Assembly (NCBI GenBank): GCA_963978545.1 | Contig: OZ021730.1 | Span: forward strand, 1,240,001-1,304,000 | Direction: 5' to 3' | Length of the DNA stretch: 64,000 nucleotides | DNA from: Linyphia triangularis | Taxonomy: Eukaryota; Arthropoda; Arachnida; Araneae; Linyphiidae | Part shown: in pieces, positions 1 to 11,353 of the stretch | Layout: each line of letters opens with the position of its first letter | Numbering within the stretch: the first letter of the stretch is position 1 | The notes under the pieces: model-generated | What the model was told of the DNA's origin: nothing | The model's input: the letters and a program-made list of their open reading frames with translations, nothing else | Database searches by the model: none | Made by a program: the position numbers and the translations under genes

Positions 1-212
1 CTTTTTGGGAGCAGGGTTGCAGATTTGGCGGGTTTTTCCTCACTCAGGCGATAAAGGATAATAAGATTATTAGATAAAGGATTCATTTTACGACGTAGCC
101 AAATTAAAAACCACGTGACTGATAGACGAATTTTGTGATTCATTTTGGTTTCATTCTCGTTGTATGATTGAAGTGGGAACTCGCAGTCTATTGATAATAA
201 TAAGTCTATGAT
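1..212. repeat. Partial foldback element at the window edge
   Basis: Reverse complement of most of 23187-23345 joined to the TCTATTGATAATAATAAGTC end motif. The element continues to the left outside the window. Confidence 0.7.
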
Positions 213-826
213 CTAATACAATATAAAAACTATCCTGAAATCAAAATAAGTCGATTGCTGCAACGTATTAGAAAAAATAATAAACAAGTTAACAGTTAAT
301 AAATAATGACACGTTAAAGATACAAGTCAAATTTGGTTTTCACAAAAAAGACTGCAATGGTGGTATTCAAATTGTTGGGAATGGCAAAGCGTCCCTTACT
401 CATGTCACGTGATACAGTCTACTACCTGGAATTAATGTCTTACAGAAATGAAGACATTTACTTCTGATCTCCCAATACAATAAAATAAATTACAATCAAG
501 TCATTCAATTTCGTAAAAAAAAAAATTCTCACTGGCAGCATGGAGGAGTTTTAATGCTTTCTTTAATGCTCAATAGAGGGCAGTGGTGCTTGCTGGTTAT
601 TTCAGATTTCGAGGCACATATCGATATATTGCAAGCACATACAAGTTAATTTTTTTTTTTAAAGTATTATACTTTTTATTTTTTTATTTTTAAATTTTCT
701 TTTGCTTTTTAATATTGTTCTTCACGTTTTTTGAGTTAATTAGATTTAACGCAAATAAGTGATCATTATTCGTCAAACACAACCAATGAGCGTTCTCAAT
801 CAGAAAAAAGAACATTTATCAAAACT

Positions 827-1056
827 TAAGCCGGATTTACACGCTATCTGTCGGAGTTCCAATTTAGATCCCCATTTATATGACGTCAGCTAAACGACCG
901 CTGCGCTGTCTGTCGGTGAACACAGGAGAGTGAACGTGATTGGTTGATGACAGTCGCCTGTGAAAATGTTTGGCTTACTGGAACCAGTAGCGAGGTGACG
1001 TCACAGACTTATGATCAAAACTGGAATCCCGACTGGTAGCTAGTAAATCCGGCTTT
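827..1056. mobile_element. Short MITE-like inverted repeat
   Basis: AAGCCGGATTTA at 828-839 and its inverse TAAATCCGGCTT at 1044-1055 bound a moderately GC-rich block of about 230 bp. Only one copy is in the window and no duplication was clear. Confidence 0.5.
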
Positions 1057-1200
1057 ATATCAGTCTGTACCATTAATGCAGTCTTGGCTACAGGTAACAA
1101 ATACCAATTTGCTTAACATAAAGTACAAAACTCAAATCTAAGATACAATATTAAATACAGAACAGGAAATGAATCTCCAATAAAATGGGAAAAAGAAAAG

Positions 1201-1421
1201 GGTACTCTTCCGTTATCCGGGCGCAAATGTTGCCAACCAAACGCGAGGCGTCGCCAAGCGAAGCGAATGGAAGAAAAAAGTGCTTTGTTTTGAAAATGAA
1301 TTCAAAGAATAGAGCACCTGGACCCAAACGAACTTTCCCCTTATGGTTGTAAGAAGAAATTTGGCCAAATTCTACATTATTCGGCGATTTATCGCTTGCG
1401 CCCGGAAAACGGAAGAGTACC
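1201..1421. mobile_element. MITE with 8-bp target duplication
   Basis: 221 bp; the ends are inverted over about 25 bp (GGTACTCTTCCGTT, one mismatch, then TCCGGGCGCAA). The 8-bp duplication AAGAAAAG flanks it exactly (1193-1200, 1422-1429). Superfamily not assignable without comparison. Confidence 0.85.
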
Positions 1422-1459
1422 AAGAAAAGTACTTGAAACAAAACTGAACACAATATTAT

Positions 1460-1460
<1 letters not shown>

Positions 1461-1493
<33 letters not shown>
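1461..1493. repeat. Poly(T) run
   Basis: 33 consecutive T, next to the 1201-1421 MITE; could be the tail of a decayed minus-strand retroelement, but nothing else supports that. Confidence 0.8.
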
Positions 1494-1496
<3 letters not shown>

Positions 1497-1632
1497 AAAT
1501 ATAAATTATTTATTTTCTTTTGACATTGAAAACCACAAAAAATTTTGATTATTTTTGCCGATCATCATAATGCTTCTTTGTTTCGTTTTTGTGCCATTTT
1601 TCTTTCAAGTAATGTTTTGAATGTCATTTCAG

Positions 1633-1803
1633 ATCGTTACGAGTGCGGAGAGGCCGAGCGACCTGCGCATGCGTACTCTGTTCGTACGGACACGGGGGCC
1701 GTGAACTACAGGTGCCTTCACGGATATCGACTGGAAGGGCCATCCACGCGCATGTGCACAGATAGTGGAAGATGGGCCCCCGATGCGCAACCCGTCTGCG
1801 CAG
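1633..1803 (+). CDS. Exon: CCP/sushi domain 1 of the membrane receptor
   Basis: A 171-bp phase 1-1 exon between acceptor tttcag and donor gtacca. It encodes one complete CCP module with the four expected cysteines (ECG, YRCLHGY, RMC, PVC) and the conserved GRW before the last cysteine. One domain per symmetric exon is the usual CCP gene layout. The previous exon, outside the window, must end in phase 1; a G there would make the first residue Asp. Local GC content is well above the flanking intron. Confidence 0.88.
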
Positions 1804-2303
1804 GTACCACTTTGAACAGAATTATGAACCCTATCATTAAACAACGTTTACATTATACAAATAAAATATTTTATACTATTTAGTCACCCATTTCTAAAAA
1901 CACTTCTAAATAAATAAAGAAAAAAAAGTCTAAAAAAATTTAAAGCAACTAAGCTAAACTGTGACATTGTACTTTTCTGTGTTTAATAAATCTCGAAAGT
2001 GTTTGACAACACTTATATCTCATCCAGTGAGGAAAAGCCATTACGTTAATCCCTGAATGATTTAATCCTTCAAAAAAGCTTATCAGTTACATAACTTGAA
2101 ACATTTCATTTATTATGCCAAAAAGTTTCAAAGACATTGTTGTCGTTCCTTTTTAAAACAAAACATACTTAAATACGTTGGTGTGATAAACTAAGTTGCT
2201 TTTTCGCTATATTTTACAGTCTTCACGATATAACTTCCGTAAATTACCACTACGAGTTCTGCAACAACTTATTTTGATTCCGCATACTCGTTTTACTATA
2301 TAT

Positions 2304-2982
2304 TGTTGCGTGGATGGGTTCGAAAGATTTGAAGCCAAAGCAGATCAAAACTTGCAGAAATTTATTCCGATATAACTCTTCGCAGATTCTCTTACAACTC
2401 CAGAACTTCTCGTTCTAGTAGACACAATACAACTTTTTAGACAACAATACAGCTCAAACAGCAGTTTAAAAAAAAAACTTCACAACTGCTACAAATCGCT
2501 CTCTGAATGCTCGTTGACAGACAACCAAGTCAGTAACTCCACTCAGTCAGTATCTCAACTAACTCAGTAATTTCAGTCAACTAATGGACTCAACTAACTG
2601 ACTCAACTCACGGCCGGCCTTATATAGGAGTCAAACCTTCTTGAAACTTCTGGAGGTAGATATTTGGAGAACTTTCCAGATCGTAGTCGAAAAGTCCTAT
2701 ACATGTACATGGGGACTGAAAATGTCGCCAAATGGTCGACAAGTTTGGCGACATTTGGCGATTTCTTGCCAAAACCGTCGCCAACTTGGCTCTATCTCGC
2801 CAATTTGGCGAGATTGCAATTACCATAATGTTAAATGCCCTGCTCCTTGTAAAACTCGTTTCCAAGCATTAAAAGAGACATATTGCAGGAAAACAAACTA
2901 TTGCACTGCTTTATGCGAAATGTACACAAATTTATCTATTTACATAATCAATACTAAGAAATATTTACAGAAATTCGTAACA
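2304..2982 (-). repeat. Solo LTR (probable Gypsy type)
   Basis: A 679-bp unit beginning TGTTGCG and ending CGTAACA, flanked by ATAT on both sides (a duplication in AT-rich DNA, so weak). It shares most of its length with 30841-31523. A TATATAGG box lies near 2620. No internal retroviral-type genes adjoin, so a solo LTR is the best reading; the strand is arbitrary. Confidence 0.6.
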
Positions 2983-3155
2983 ATATATATAAGCAGACAC
3001 TTGTTCACAAATCTATCTTTTTTTTTTTTTTTGCTTAAAAGTTATCTGACTAATTTTAGACTTCAGTTTGCACCTTGTGTATAAGATTATCACTTATATT
3101 CAAAGTAAAGATGCCCCCTTTTGATTGAAATCGAACAATGATCCCCTTCTTTTAG

Positions 3156-3332
3156 AGATCACGTGCCCCGCCCTTTCGTCCGTGCCGCACGGGCGCCTCG
3201 TGCACTCGGGTGTACGACTCGGTGCAACCACCAATCTCACCTGCGACTTCGGGTTCGAGTCTGCAGTGCGCACGCTCGTGTGCGGTGAAGACGGCCGCTG
3301 GACGCCCACGCCGGACACCCTCTCCTGCCAAC
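3156..3332 (+). CDS. Exon: CCP/sushi domain 2 of the membrane receptor
   Basis: A 177-bp phase 1-1 exon between acceptor cttttag and donor gtaagc. The module shows ITCP, NLTCDFGF, LVCGEDGRW and LSCQ, giving all four cysteines and the tryptophan. NLT is a potential N-glycosylation site next to the second cysteine. A second AG two bases downstream of the chosen acceptor exists, but the first keeps the phase shared by the neighbouring exons. Confidence 0.9.
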
Positions 3333-3932
3333 GTAAGCATTTTTGAATTATATGAAGTCCAAGTAAGGATCATTCCCTATGTTAAAATCCCAGTGCAATT
3401 AGAAATTACCTTCTATAAAAACCCCTTCACATTTGGTGAGTAGGTACGTGTCAAATGACTTGCACTCAGTCTCGTAAAGCAAACGTATTTATTGCAACAG
3501 AGATGAGTAACGACGACGCCACAAAACAAGTATTTATATAGGAATATAATACAGTGACGGTTACAGTTAAGTATGAAGTAGTAGTCACTATTACGACACA
3601 GCTATTATTTATATGCTGTGATGTCATATACATGACAGTACGAAAAAGATCACGTAATTAAATGACATGAATTGTTTTCATTTAATCTCTTATAAATAAA
3701 TGAAAATTAAAACAGCAAAAGACTATTGCATGTGGGGCCACTGTATAAACATTGACGTAAGGACTTCAAATATAAAACAAAATATACAAGATGCTATTTT
3801 CGAGTTTTTAATTTATGTCATTTCATTAAGTGATCATTTTCGTATCTACTCACTGGGGGTCAATGGGGGTTTTCTACAAAGTAGTTTCTAAATGCACTGG
3901 GCTAGAAGATTGTAACTTATGAATGATGCTCA

Positions 3933-4172
3933 CTATACTAAACTTCAACTTAACTAGACATCACTTAGACGGTAGATCGTCACAGTGCTCATAGGTATTT
4001 AATCCATTTTGGCGGTGTGAAAGCATAATGTTCGCCAAACCACAAGAGAACAAAAGGCTATAAGGTTTGGCGAGAATTATGTCTTCACTCCTCCAAAATG
4101 GATTAAATACCTATGAGCACTGTCATGATCTATCGTCTAAGTGATGTCTAGTTAAGTTGAAGTTTAGTATAG
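3933..4172. repeat. Long hairpin / foldback repeat
   Basis: Arms at 3933-4014 and 4090-4172 are almost exact inverted copies (CTATACTAAACTTCAACTTA ... ATTAATCC-type ends) around a loop of about 75 bp. A TA step lies at both borders. It is in the intron between CCP2 and CCP3. Confidence 0.8.
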
Positions 4173-4249
4173 AACTTTTTTTTAATCTTTCTTATTGTTC
4201 TGAACATACCAGCACGTACTTTCTTCGATAAGTAATAACAAGAAAAACT

Positions 4250-5048
4250 AAGGGTGTGGAACATCGCACGACTTTCAATTACACTATAATACTGACGTGG
4301 GTTTGTGTCGATATTTTTTTTTTTTTTTTTTGCAATAATTTAAAAAAAAAAAACTTTGCCAAAATGGGATTTTCGGCTATATACTTTTCGATAGTTCTTA
4401 TATTATCCTCTCTTATAAGTGATTGGTTGATTGTATTCAGATTATTTGGCACCGTCAGCAACATGAGGGCTATAATGCGCCGAAACTTTCGTCATCAGAC
4501 AAGCCAACGTACATTTACAAACACCCATGCCTTACACGGGACTCGGAACCTCGCGGTCTAGAAGCTAGCACGCTAACCACTATACCATTTGGTCGGCCTC
4601 TTATAAGTGAAACTGAGAAGAGAAGAAAAAACGATCGTTATAAGCTATGTTCAAACAAAGAGGACTCTGTGTTGAAGGTATTCGTTTTTCAACTTTTTAC
4701 GCCATTAAAGCATTTGTTAGGAAATTTCTCAAGTTGAGGTGTTTAGAACAACACCTTATTGCTACATTGATTTTTAATCAAAATCATTAGAGCCCTTTTT
4801 TTTAACAATAATTGAAAAACATGATTTTTTCAATAGCAGCTACCTCATGCGCATGCGCGATTTTGACGAAAACCTTAATGGTAGGTCCTTGAGCCTCAAC
4901 CAATCAGCACACCAAATTTGCACATCGTAGGTCAATTTGTTCTGGAGTTATGCGGAGGATATCGAGAGTTAACCACGAACACACACAAACACACATTTTT
5001 TTCTAGATCACTTTTTTGAAACCAAGATGTTCCAAAACGTGAAGCAAT

Positions 5049-5084
<36 letters not shown>

Positions 5085-5151
5085 ATTTCTTTGACCGAAG
5101 GCTATACTTTCATTACCCTATGCATATATATGGGTAATTGAAAGTAAAAAA
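4250..5151. repeat. Dispersed repeat R, copy 1
   Basis: Starts GGGTGTGGAACATCGCAC and ends in an imperfect hairpin (ACTTTCATTACCC...GGGTAATTGAAAGT) followed by an A-run. Carries the SINE at 4423-4597. Copies at about 28986-29620, 31553-33600 (with the H1 element) and, reversed and partial, 58262-58610. Element class not determined. Confidence 0.7.
4423..4597 (-). mobile_element. tRNA-derived SINE, copy 1
   Basis: A 175-bp element. Read on the minus strand it opens with a tRNA-like head (TATAGTGGTTAGCGTGCTAG as A box) and ends in a tail rich in CAATCAACCAA. The B box is damaged (CGAGTCCC has lost bases here). A 13-bp target duplication CTCTTATAAGTGA flanks it exactly (4410-4422 and 4598-4610). 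It sits inside a longer repeat copy (4250-5151), so it is younger than that repeat. Confidence 0.88.
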
Positions 5152-5574
5152 AAAAATATCGATAGAAGAATGGGACAAAATGTATAGTTATTGTGAAAGC
5201 TGTAAAAAGCTGAAACTAAATTTTAAAAATTAGCTACAAATGGTTGGCAACAGGTGACGCTGTACAGTGTACAGTTAGTTCTTACGAATAAAGAGTGTTT
5301 TGAAGCTCAGAACGATAGTCTTGGGACAGTACCACTGATTAAACCTTGAAGGAAGCTAGCGTGAATGTAACGATTGATTTCAGAGGACACATTTATAAGG
5401 TATTTCTATAATTTTAGAACTACAGCGCCATCTGTTGGCAATATTTTTAACTAATTTGGCAACTTCTGTTTCAGATTTTTACAGCTTTCAAAATAACTCT
5501 ACTCTTTGTTTCATTCTTCTAATGATCTTTATTTTCGAGTTATTTAATTTCAAATTGTAATTACCCTGTATTAA

Positions 5575-5778
5575 CCCTTTGCACTCCAGTGGCGCCTCTC
5601 AGGCACCACACGATTTAATGCCAAACCACGAGAGGACCATTAGGTGTGATGCGGAAATTCGATGCAAGGCCAATGACTGTGTTTAGTTTCTATGAAGCAA
5701 ATCCATAAACACCAGCCGAACCTAAAATGTTTCGAGTTACTGATTCCTCCGCGCTAAAAAAGCCTGGAGTGCAAAGGG
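5575..5778. mobile_element. piggyBac-like MITE P1
   Basis: 204 bp with inverted ends CCCTTTGCACTCCA / TGGAGTGCAAAGGG and TTAA on each side (5571-5574, 5779-5782), the piggyBac signature. It lies 66 bp upstream of the CCP3 exon. Confidence 0.9.
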
Positions 5779-5848
5779 TTAATATTGCACGCATTAGAAA
5801 ATAAAATATTGACCTTTTTCTTAAAAGTTTGTATTTTTCTTTTCTCAG

Positions 5849-6040
5849 CCGTCGAGTGCGGTCCTCCCCCTGCCCGACACCCCTCCGATCTGTTCGTTCT
5901 TCTCAACGGCACCAGATATGGTGCGGTCGCGCTTCTGTCGTGCTCACCATCAGCCAATCAGGAAGCGATACACTGCAGGGAAGATGGCCATTGGTCGACG
6001 CCCAACACGGACTGCGCCCCCGCACCCCAAAGAGATTCAA
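5849..6040 (+). CDS. Exon: CCP/sushi domain 3 of the membrane receptor
   Basis: A 192-bp phase 1-1 exon between acceptor tttctcag and donor gtgagt. Four cysteines (VECGPP, LLSCSP, IHCREDGHW, TDCAP) define a CCP module, with a potential glycosylation site NGT before the second cysteine. The last residues after the domain (APAPQRDS) are proline-rich and start the stalk. The domain lacks the aromatic-rich CxxGY stretch of domains 1 and 2, so it is a divergent member. Confidence 0.87.
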
Positions 6041-6592
6041 GTGAGTGTTTCCTCATGCATCTTCCTTCTTCTTCTTCTCAAGGACTATGGGGACTAAGGC
6101 ACCTCTGCTTAAGCATTTTGTACCAACCCCATATCCCGTACAGATCGGTAGTGGGCACAGGATGTAAGAGCACACTCACGAGTGGGAGTGCGCAAGTTTA
6201 CCTATAGCCACCGAAGAGTTCATTTCTACCTCTTTTCGGTAGCTACCCGGTAGATGGCAGCACTACCGACCATATGTGGAACTTCTTAATTTAGAGGCAA
6301 TACCAAGCAGAAGATTCCACCAGAAGACGTGGCTTTGCCACCCCCAGAGGTATTGATTTGTATTTGAACTTGGAGCACTTTGCGACCATGACTGATTTAA
6401 CATGCTCCAGTCACCATTAACGAACACGGCGGTCTTTAGTCGGTTCCAGGAACGAACTCGCAACCTTCTAGTTGCGAGAACGATTCTCTCCCGACTGGGC
6501 TACGCCCTCCCCCCCCCCCCATACATTATTTAGAGCTATTTGGATTTTTTGCACAAGAGGTCGCTACTTCCGATTTTGAATGAGAAGTTGAC

Positions 6593-7385
6593 ACTTAAGG
6601 CCTCGGGCACGAGCTGTGAAAGACTTGCCTCATACCGGGTGAGTAAAACAACAGACCTATCTTCACATATGCAGCTCCTGCATGGAACACACATAATGCT
6701 AGGGACGCAGTTAAGCTGCAGAAAATCCAGAATAAGGTACTGAGAGGTATTGTGGATGCCTCAAGGTATGTCAGGAACAATCTAATCCACAGGGATTTAC
6801 AAATTCCTACAGTGTCTGAACACATTGCTAATTTAAACATTACTTTTTTTAGGAAGGCCCTAAAAGCAGACCCAGTGATTAGTAACTGTTTTAACTGCGA
6901 GATTGTCAAGGAAGATGCAGGGTACCACCCATAAGCTGCATTCAACTTGTCTGATGCCACTCTGGCTAAAAAATTCAATAAATAATTAGTTATTCATTTC
7001 TAATTTATGATCACTTGTACATAGTTATTCCCCAGATCCCTGGAGTTTAAACTATTTAACCTGCGCCGCGTATTTTATTACCCATCTTACTTTATACAGC
7101 TTTGAATTCACTACTAAATTCTTATTGTATTGTACATAGTTATTCCCCAGACATGGAGAGTAAATTATTTAACCTGCGCCGTGTATTTAACCGCTTCTCA
7201 CTTAAGTGCATTTTTTGTATAGTCCGTCTGTTTTGTCCCGTCAGTCCCTTTTTATTTTAATTGCTTACAGTGCCAATTATATTTACCTACTTGAATTACC
7301 GCCCTTCGGGCTCCATTTAGATAGGTGGAATAGTGCCTCCGGGCTGACCCCACCATAAAAACAATATTATAGTATAGTATTCACT
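6593..7385 (+). pseudogene. Decayed LINE 3' end, same family as the 54-56 kb LINE
   Basis: The stretch near 6745-6935 reads DASRYVRNNLIHRDLQIPT and ITFFRKALKADPVISNC, clearly similar to the C-terminus of the Jockey-type ORF at 54415-56277, then breaks at a stop. The downstream non-coding part keeps the family's GCCCTTCGGGC / GTGCCTCCGGGC motif and contains a duplicated TTATTCCCCAGA...ACCTGCGCCG segment (about 7025-7075 and 7141-7185). It ends in a short TATAG-type repeat near 7385. It lies in the intron after the CCP3 exon. Confidence 0.8.
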
Positions 7386-7689
7386 CAAAATAAAGCACTC
7401 AGCTAGTTCGCTGAATGACGTCACGCTAGGAATTTATGGAAAATACCTCCTTCGTAGCAAGAACTCGCTCCGTTCTATTACTCCCTCGGCCTGTCGCCAG
7501 CTTTTCACCGCTCCCTATCCAACCCGAGGCCTAACACTTTATTAGGTGGTTTACACACTTTATTAGGTCACCATTATTCAATGTCAGGTAGGCCCGATGA
7601 ACTCACGAGGCCATCGAGTACATGTAACTCTATTTGATTATGTTTAAGAGGAAGGGCTCTGCCCTGATAAAGCTTGTGACACTGCTCTG

Positions 7690-7975
7690 TTTCTCAGGTC
7701 ATGTGGGATGGACAGACCAAGCTGCCTTCGTTTCAGCCCCTAATTTCCGGATTCGCCCCTATACAGCGATCCAAGAAAAGGGAAGAGCTCCTAAATCGTT
7801 TAAAAAATAGGCTACACTCGTTTTACCACCTCCTTCTTTTTAGCATCTTCTGTTGGCAGGAGATGCCGACACATGTAATTCCTGTGGATTTATTTTTTCT
7901 GTTAATCACATTTTCCATAAAAGAAGCAATATGTAATTATTGCCACCAAAAAATTGGGCTTTAGCAATGCTCTCA
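7690..7975 (+). pseudogene. Relic of a second LINE: RNase H and C-terminal CxxC segment
   Basis: One frame reads SGHVGWTDQAA, resembling the PGHxGixGNexAD end of LINE RNase H domains, then, after a stop, GDADTCNSCGFIF and VNHIFH, resembling the CxxC...H segment at the C-terminus of I/Jockey-group ORF2. Stops interrupt it. Without a database comparison the clade cannot be named. Confidence 0.45.
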
Positions 7976-8595
7976 CTTTATATTATTCATTCAATCTAAA
8001 AAAAAGTAATTTCCAAGCCATAGCAGTCCTCTCAGAATCACATCGTATTGACTTTAGTTTGCAAGATTCAGTCTGTCTATTTCTGCCACTGTGAAAGCTT
8101 ATCACATTTAAATACGTCTCGTAATTTTGAATCACGATAAGACTACGAGATCGAAACTTTATCGCCTATACCTCTCTCTCAAACCCTACAACATCAACGC
8201 GAGAACATTAAAGACACGATCTATTTAATGTGCACCAGTCTCCATTATCGTACACACCAGTATTTGGCGAGGAAGGACCAAATCCACGATCTACCATTCT
8301 GGAGCTTGGTCCTCTTAATCACCCCAACTCCCTACCAACTTTGCAACAACTCATTTTAGTGGGCATCAAACTCGTAGCCTGGATTTTTTTCGGGAATTCC
8401 CACAATTTCCTGGAGTGTGTCCTGGTCGCCCCCCTTCTGTCAACGGTCCTGCTGGGCATGTTTTCCTTAACGTTCAATAGATGGCACTGTTGAATGTAGG
8501 ATTGATTTGAAGGAGCATTGGTTAAAGCGTTGTAAATCTAACAAAGATCCCTTAAATGACAATTGACTAAAAGTAGTAACAGCAAATATACCTCA

Positions 8596-9230
8596 TAGTC
8601 CGAGAGGCGGCTGCAATTTTTGGACCTCATCGAACATCATTCTGAATTTTTCATAGAAATTGGAGAAAAGTGAGTAGATTACGAATCCACTGGTCTGCCG
8701 TGGTAAAAATAGCCGAAACTGGACCAAAATCGACTTGGAATGAGTTGAACTAAAATCTGATTGCCAAATATGTCATAACTTGCCAAAAAGAGAACAACCT
8801 TTTTTGTCTGGCAACCAACTGTATTTTGATTTTCAATGAAAAAAAGCGCAAACGATTTCTGATCTCTTGCTCGGTAAAACTTGTATCTTTTAAAAGTAAG
8901 CCAAATTGGTGACATCAGTTACGTCATCAGTGACGTAATATTTTTTGCCAACTTGGCTCTCTTTTAATAGATGCAAGTAGACCGTCGCCAGATATCTGAA
9001 CCGTCTGCAACCTTCATAATTGAAAATTAAAAAGTGAGGGTTACCAAATAAAAAAAATGTTAATTATTTGGCAAGTTATGGCGCATTTGGCAAATGGATT
9101 TAGTTCAACTTATTAAGACCAGTGTAGGCAGACCAGTGTATTAGTAATCTACTCACTTTTCTCCAATTTCTATAAAAAATTTAGAATGATGTTCGATGGG
9201 ATCCAAAAATTGCAGCCGCCTCTCAGTCTA
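8596..9230. mobile_element. Foldback element F, copy 1
   Basis: Begins TAGTCCGAGAGGCGGCTGCA and ends TGCAGCCGCCTCTCAGTCTA, so its ends are inverted. The left and right halves are largely inverted copies of each other. TA at each border fits a TA target duplication. No coding capacity is seen. Confidence 0.85.
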
Positions 9231-9359
9231 TCATATACGGTTTCGATATGTTTCGGGAAATAAATATATTTCCTCAATCAGAATCGCTACATATTGAAGT
9301 TGATGAATTTACTCCCATGGGTCCATTGTGAATAAAATCGCTTCAATTTCTATTTTAAG

Positions 9360-9413
9360 GTGGCCTGTCCAGATTGGGGCTGATCGAAGAGGAGCAGGGA
9401 GACGTACCAACAG
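9360..9413 (+). CDS. Exon: short acidic juxtamembrane linker
   Basis: A 54-bp phase 1-1 exon between a pyrimidine-rich acceptor ending ttttaag and donor gtaatt. It reads SGLSRLGLIEEEQGDVPT and joins the CCP3 exon to the membrane exon without breaking frame. The acidic EEE run would sit just outside the membrane. Being short and lacking a domain it is the least certain exon of the gene; its support is the splice sites, the phase match and its place between CCP3 and the membrane helix. Confidence 0.62.
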
Positions 9414-9470
9414 GTAATTTCCTTTCAACATATTCCTTCTTCATACTGACCTCTAGAGCCACCAAATTAG

Positions 9471-10153
9471 TGGGTGTCCAGCGAAATACTCTCGGATTTG
9501 AAAATTAAATAACTCAAAAACAAAGATCGAAAGTTGTTTTTTCTTTTCTTTCTAATGGCGTACCTAAGTGCTTACAGTCAGTTTTAGTGCTTGCAGTCAC
9601 TTGGCCACTACAAGGCCGGAGCGATAGCCGCTTGTGAAGGGGCTCCCAGTGGGTGGGCCATCGTTGCCCCTACCTTAGAACATCCACCCCAGGTTCGAAC
9701 CGAGATCCACCAGTGTGGTAGTCTGATGCGTTAATTACTATACTGAATGGGTGACACAAGAATGAAACAAAAAGTAGAGTTATTTTAAAAGCTGGTAATC
9801 ATCTGAAACAGAAGTTTCAAAATTAATTACAAATGTTGCCAACAGATGGCACTGTAGTTATTGAATTCTAGAATTATGTTATAAAGCTATCCTTTGCAAT
9901 CACGTTAACTTCCTTTTACGTTTAAACAGTGGAACTGTCCGAAGACTGATCACTCTGAGCTTCAAAGCACTTTTTATTCTCAAGAACTACAATGTATAGC
10001 GCCATCTGTTGGCAATATTTGCAACTAATTTTGAAAATTTAGTATCTGATTTTTACAGTTTTCAAAGTTTATTATCTCATTATTGTATTTGAGTTACTTT
10101 GTTTTTGAGTTATTCAATTTTAAAATCAGGGAGTCCTTCGGTGGACACCCTGT
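9471..10153. repeat. Foldback element with GGGTGTCC ends
   Basis: GGGTGTCCAGCGAAATACTC at the left and the inverse of GGAGTCCTTCGGTGGACACCC at the right, with inverted AAATAACTCAAAAAC stretches inside. It contains GCGCCATCTGTTGGCAATATT, also present at 5425-5447, so a related copy probably lies at about 5150-5570. Confidence 0.6.
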
Positions 10154-10275
10154 AAATTTGATACAAAGAAAGGTTTGCCATAAAAGTTGTGTCCAGACAT
10201 AGTTTTGCACTCTCCAATATAGCTGCTTGTAACGCCATCTAGCGAAATCTGGAATTAGCTTTATCGAAAACTATA

Positions 10276-10452
<177 letters not shown>

Positions 10453-10485
10453 ACTCCACTCTATTCACAAAGATAAGATGTAAAT

Positions 10486-11353
10486 CAGCGTTCACCACTA
10501 ACTTTTAGAGACGGGCCGCATGACTTATGTTGGAACTTTCCGCGGGCCGCAGATTTATTCCGAATACGCCAATAAATATATTGCTTTACTACATATGCTC
10601 AATGTTAGAAATGTGATAATTACTAAAGATTTAACAATATAAAACTATTTTGAAAACTGAAATAATAATTTAACTTTTTTATATTAATAAAAAAAAAAAT
10701 TGATATTTGATTCTTGTTTCAAATAATTAAAAAAATAATTTTCTTTACATTGTACATCAAAGAAGTTAATCTTTAGTGACAATATTACAATGTGACTTGA
10801 CATAAACTCGTAATCAATAAAGATATTTAAACCATACCTCCTAAATCCGTCATTTTAGTGGATGTTAATTGCGAGATGATGACGGCTGGTCCGCTTTTCA
10901 CTATCTACTTTGCGTTTAAAATTAGTCCTCGACGCTATTATTGCACTGGAGTCATAGAGATCGCGATTCTTCTTTTCACGTCAAAACAAAAGAGGCCAGT
11001 ATGCATTATAACACCCAACTCTTGCCCATCACATTCAAAAATGCAGAAATCGAACTGCGCCATTTACGAATTGAGGGGGTAGGGTATCTATCATAAGTAC
11101 AAAACTAAGCAATGCATCATTGGTAATAATTCAAACTATTGCTTTTTTTTTTATTTTTCTGGCAGTCTTGGAAAAAAAAGATTTTTCTGTTTTACTGACG
11201 CTGGCCACTTAATAGAAAACGCGGTTTTGGTAGTAGACAAATTAAAATTATTTCTGCAAAATTTGATTTTTGCTCTTCTGTACTGCCGGCGGGCCGGAGA
11301 AAAAGCTGTCGCGGGCCGGATCTGGTCCGCGGGCCGCCTAGTGGCTGACGCTG
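10486..11353. mobile_element. Non-autonomous hAT element with 8-bp duplication
   Basis: 868 bp, ends CAGCGTTCACCACTA and TAGTGGCTGACGCTG, with GGGCCGC-rich subterminal stretches on both sides, as in many animal hAT elements. An exact 8-bp duplication ATGTAAAT flanks it (10478-10485, 11354-11361). The interior is AT-rich without a transposase. Confidence 0.9.

Noticed and set aside
6041..9359. Further CCP exons between CCP3 and the linker exon
   Set aside because: I looked for CxxG...GxW...C patterns bounded by phase-1 splice sites and found none; the stretch holds LINE relics and a foldback element.
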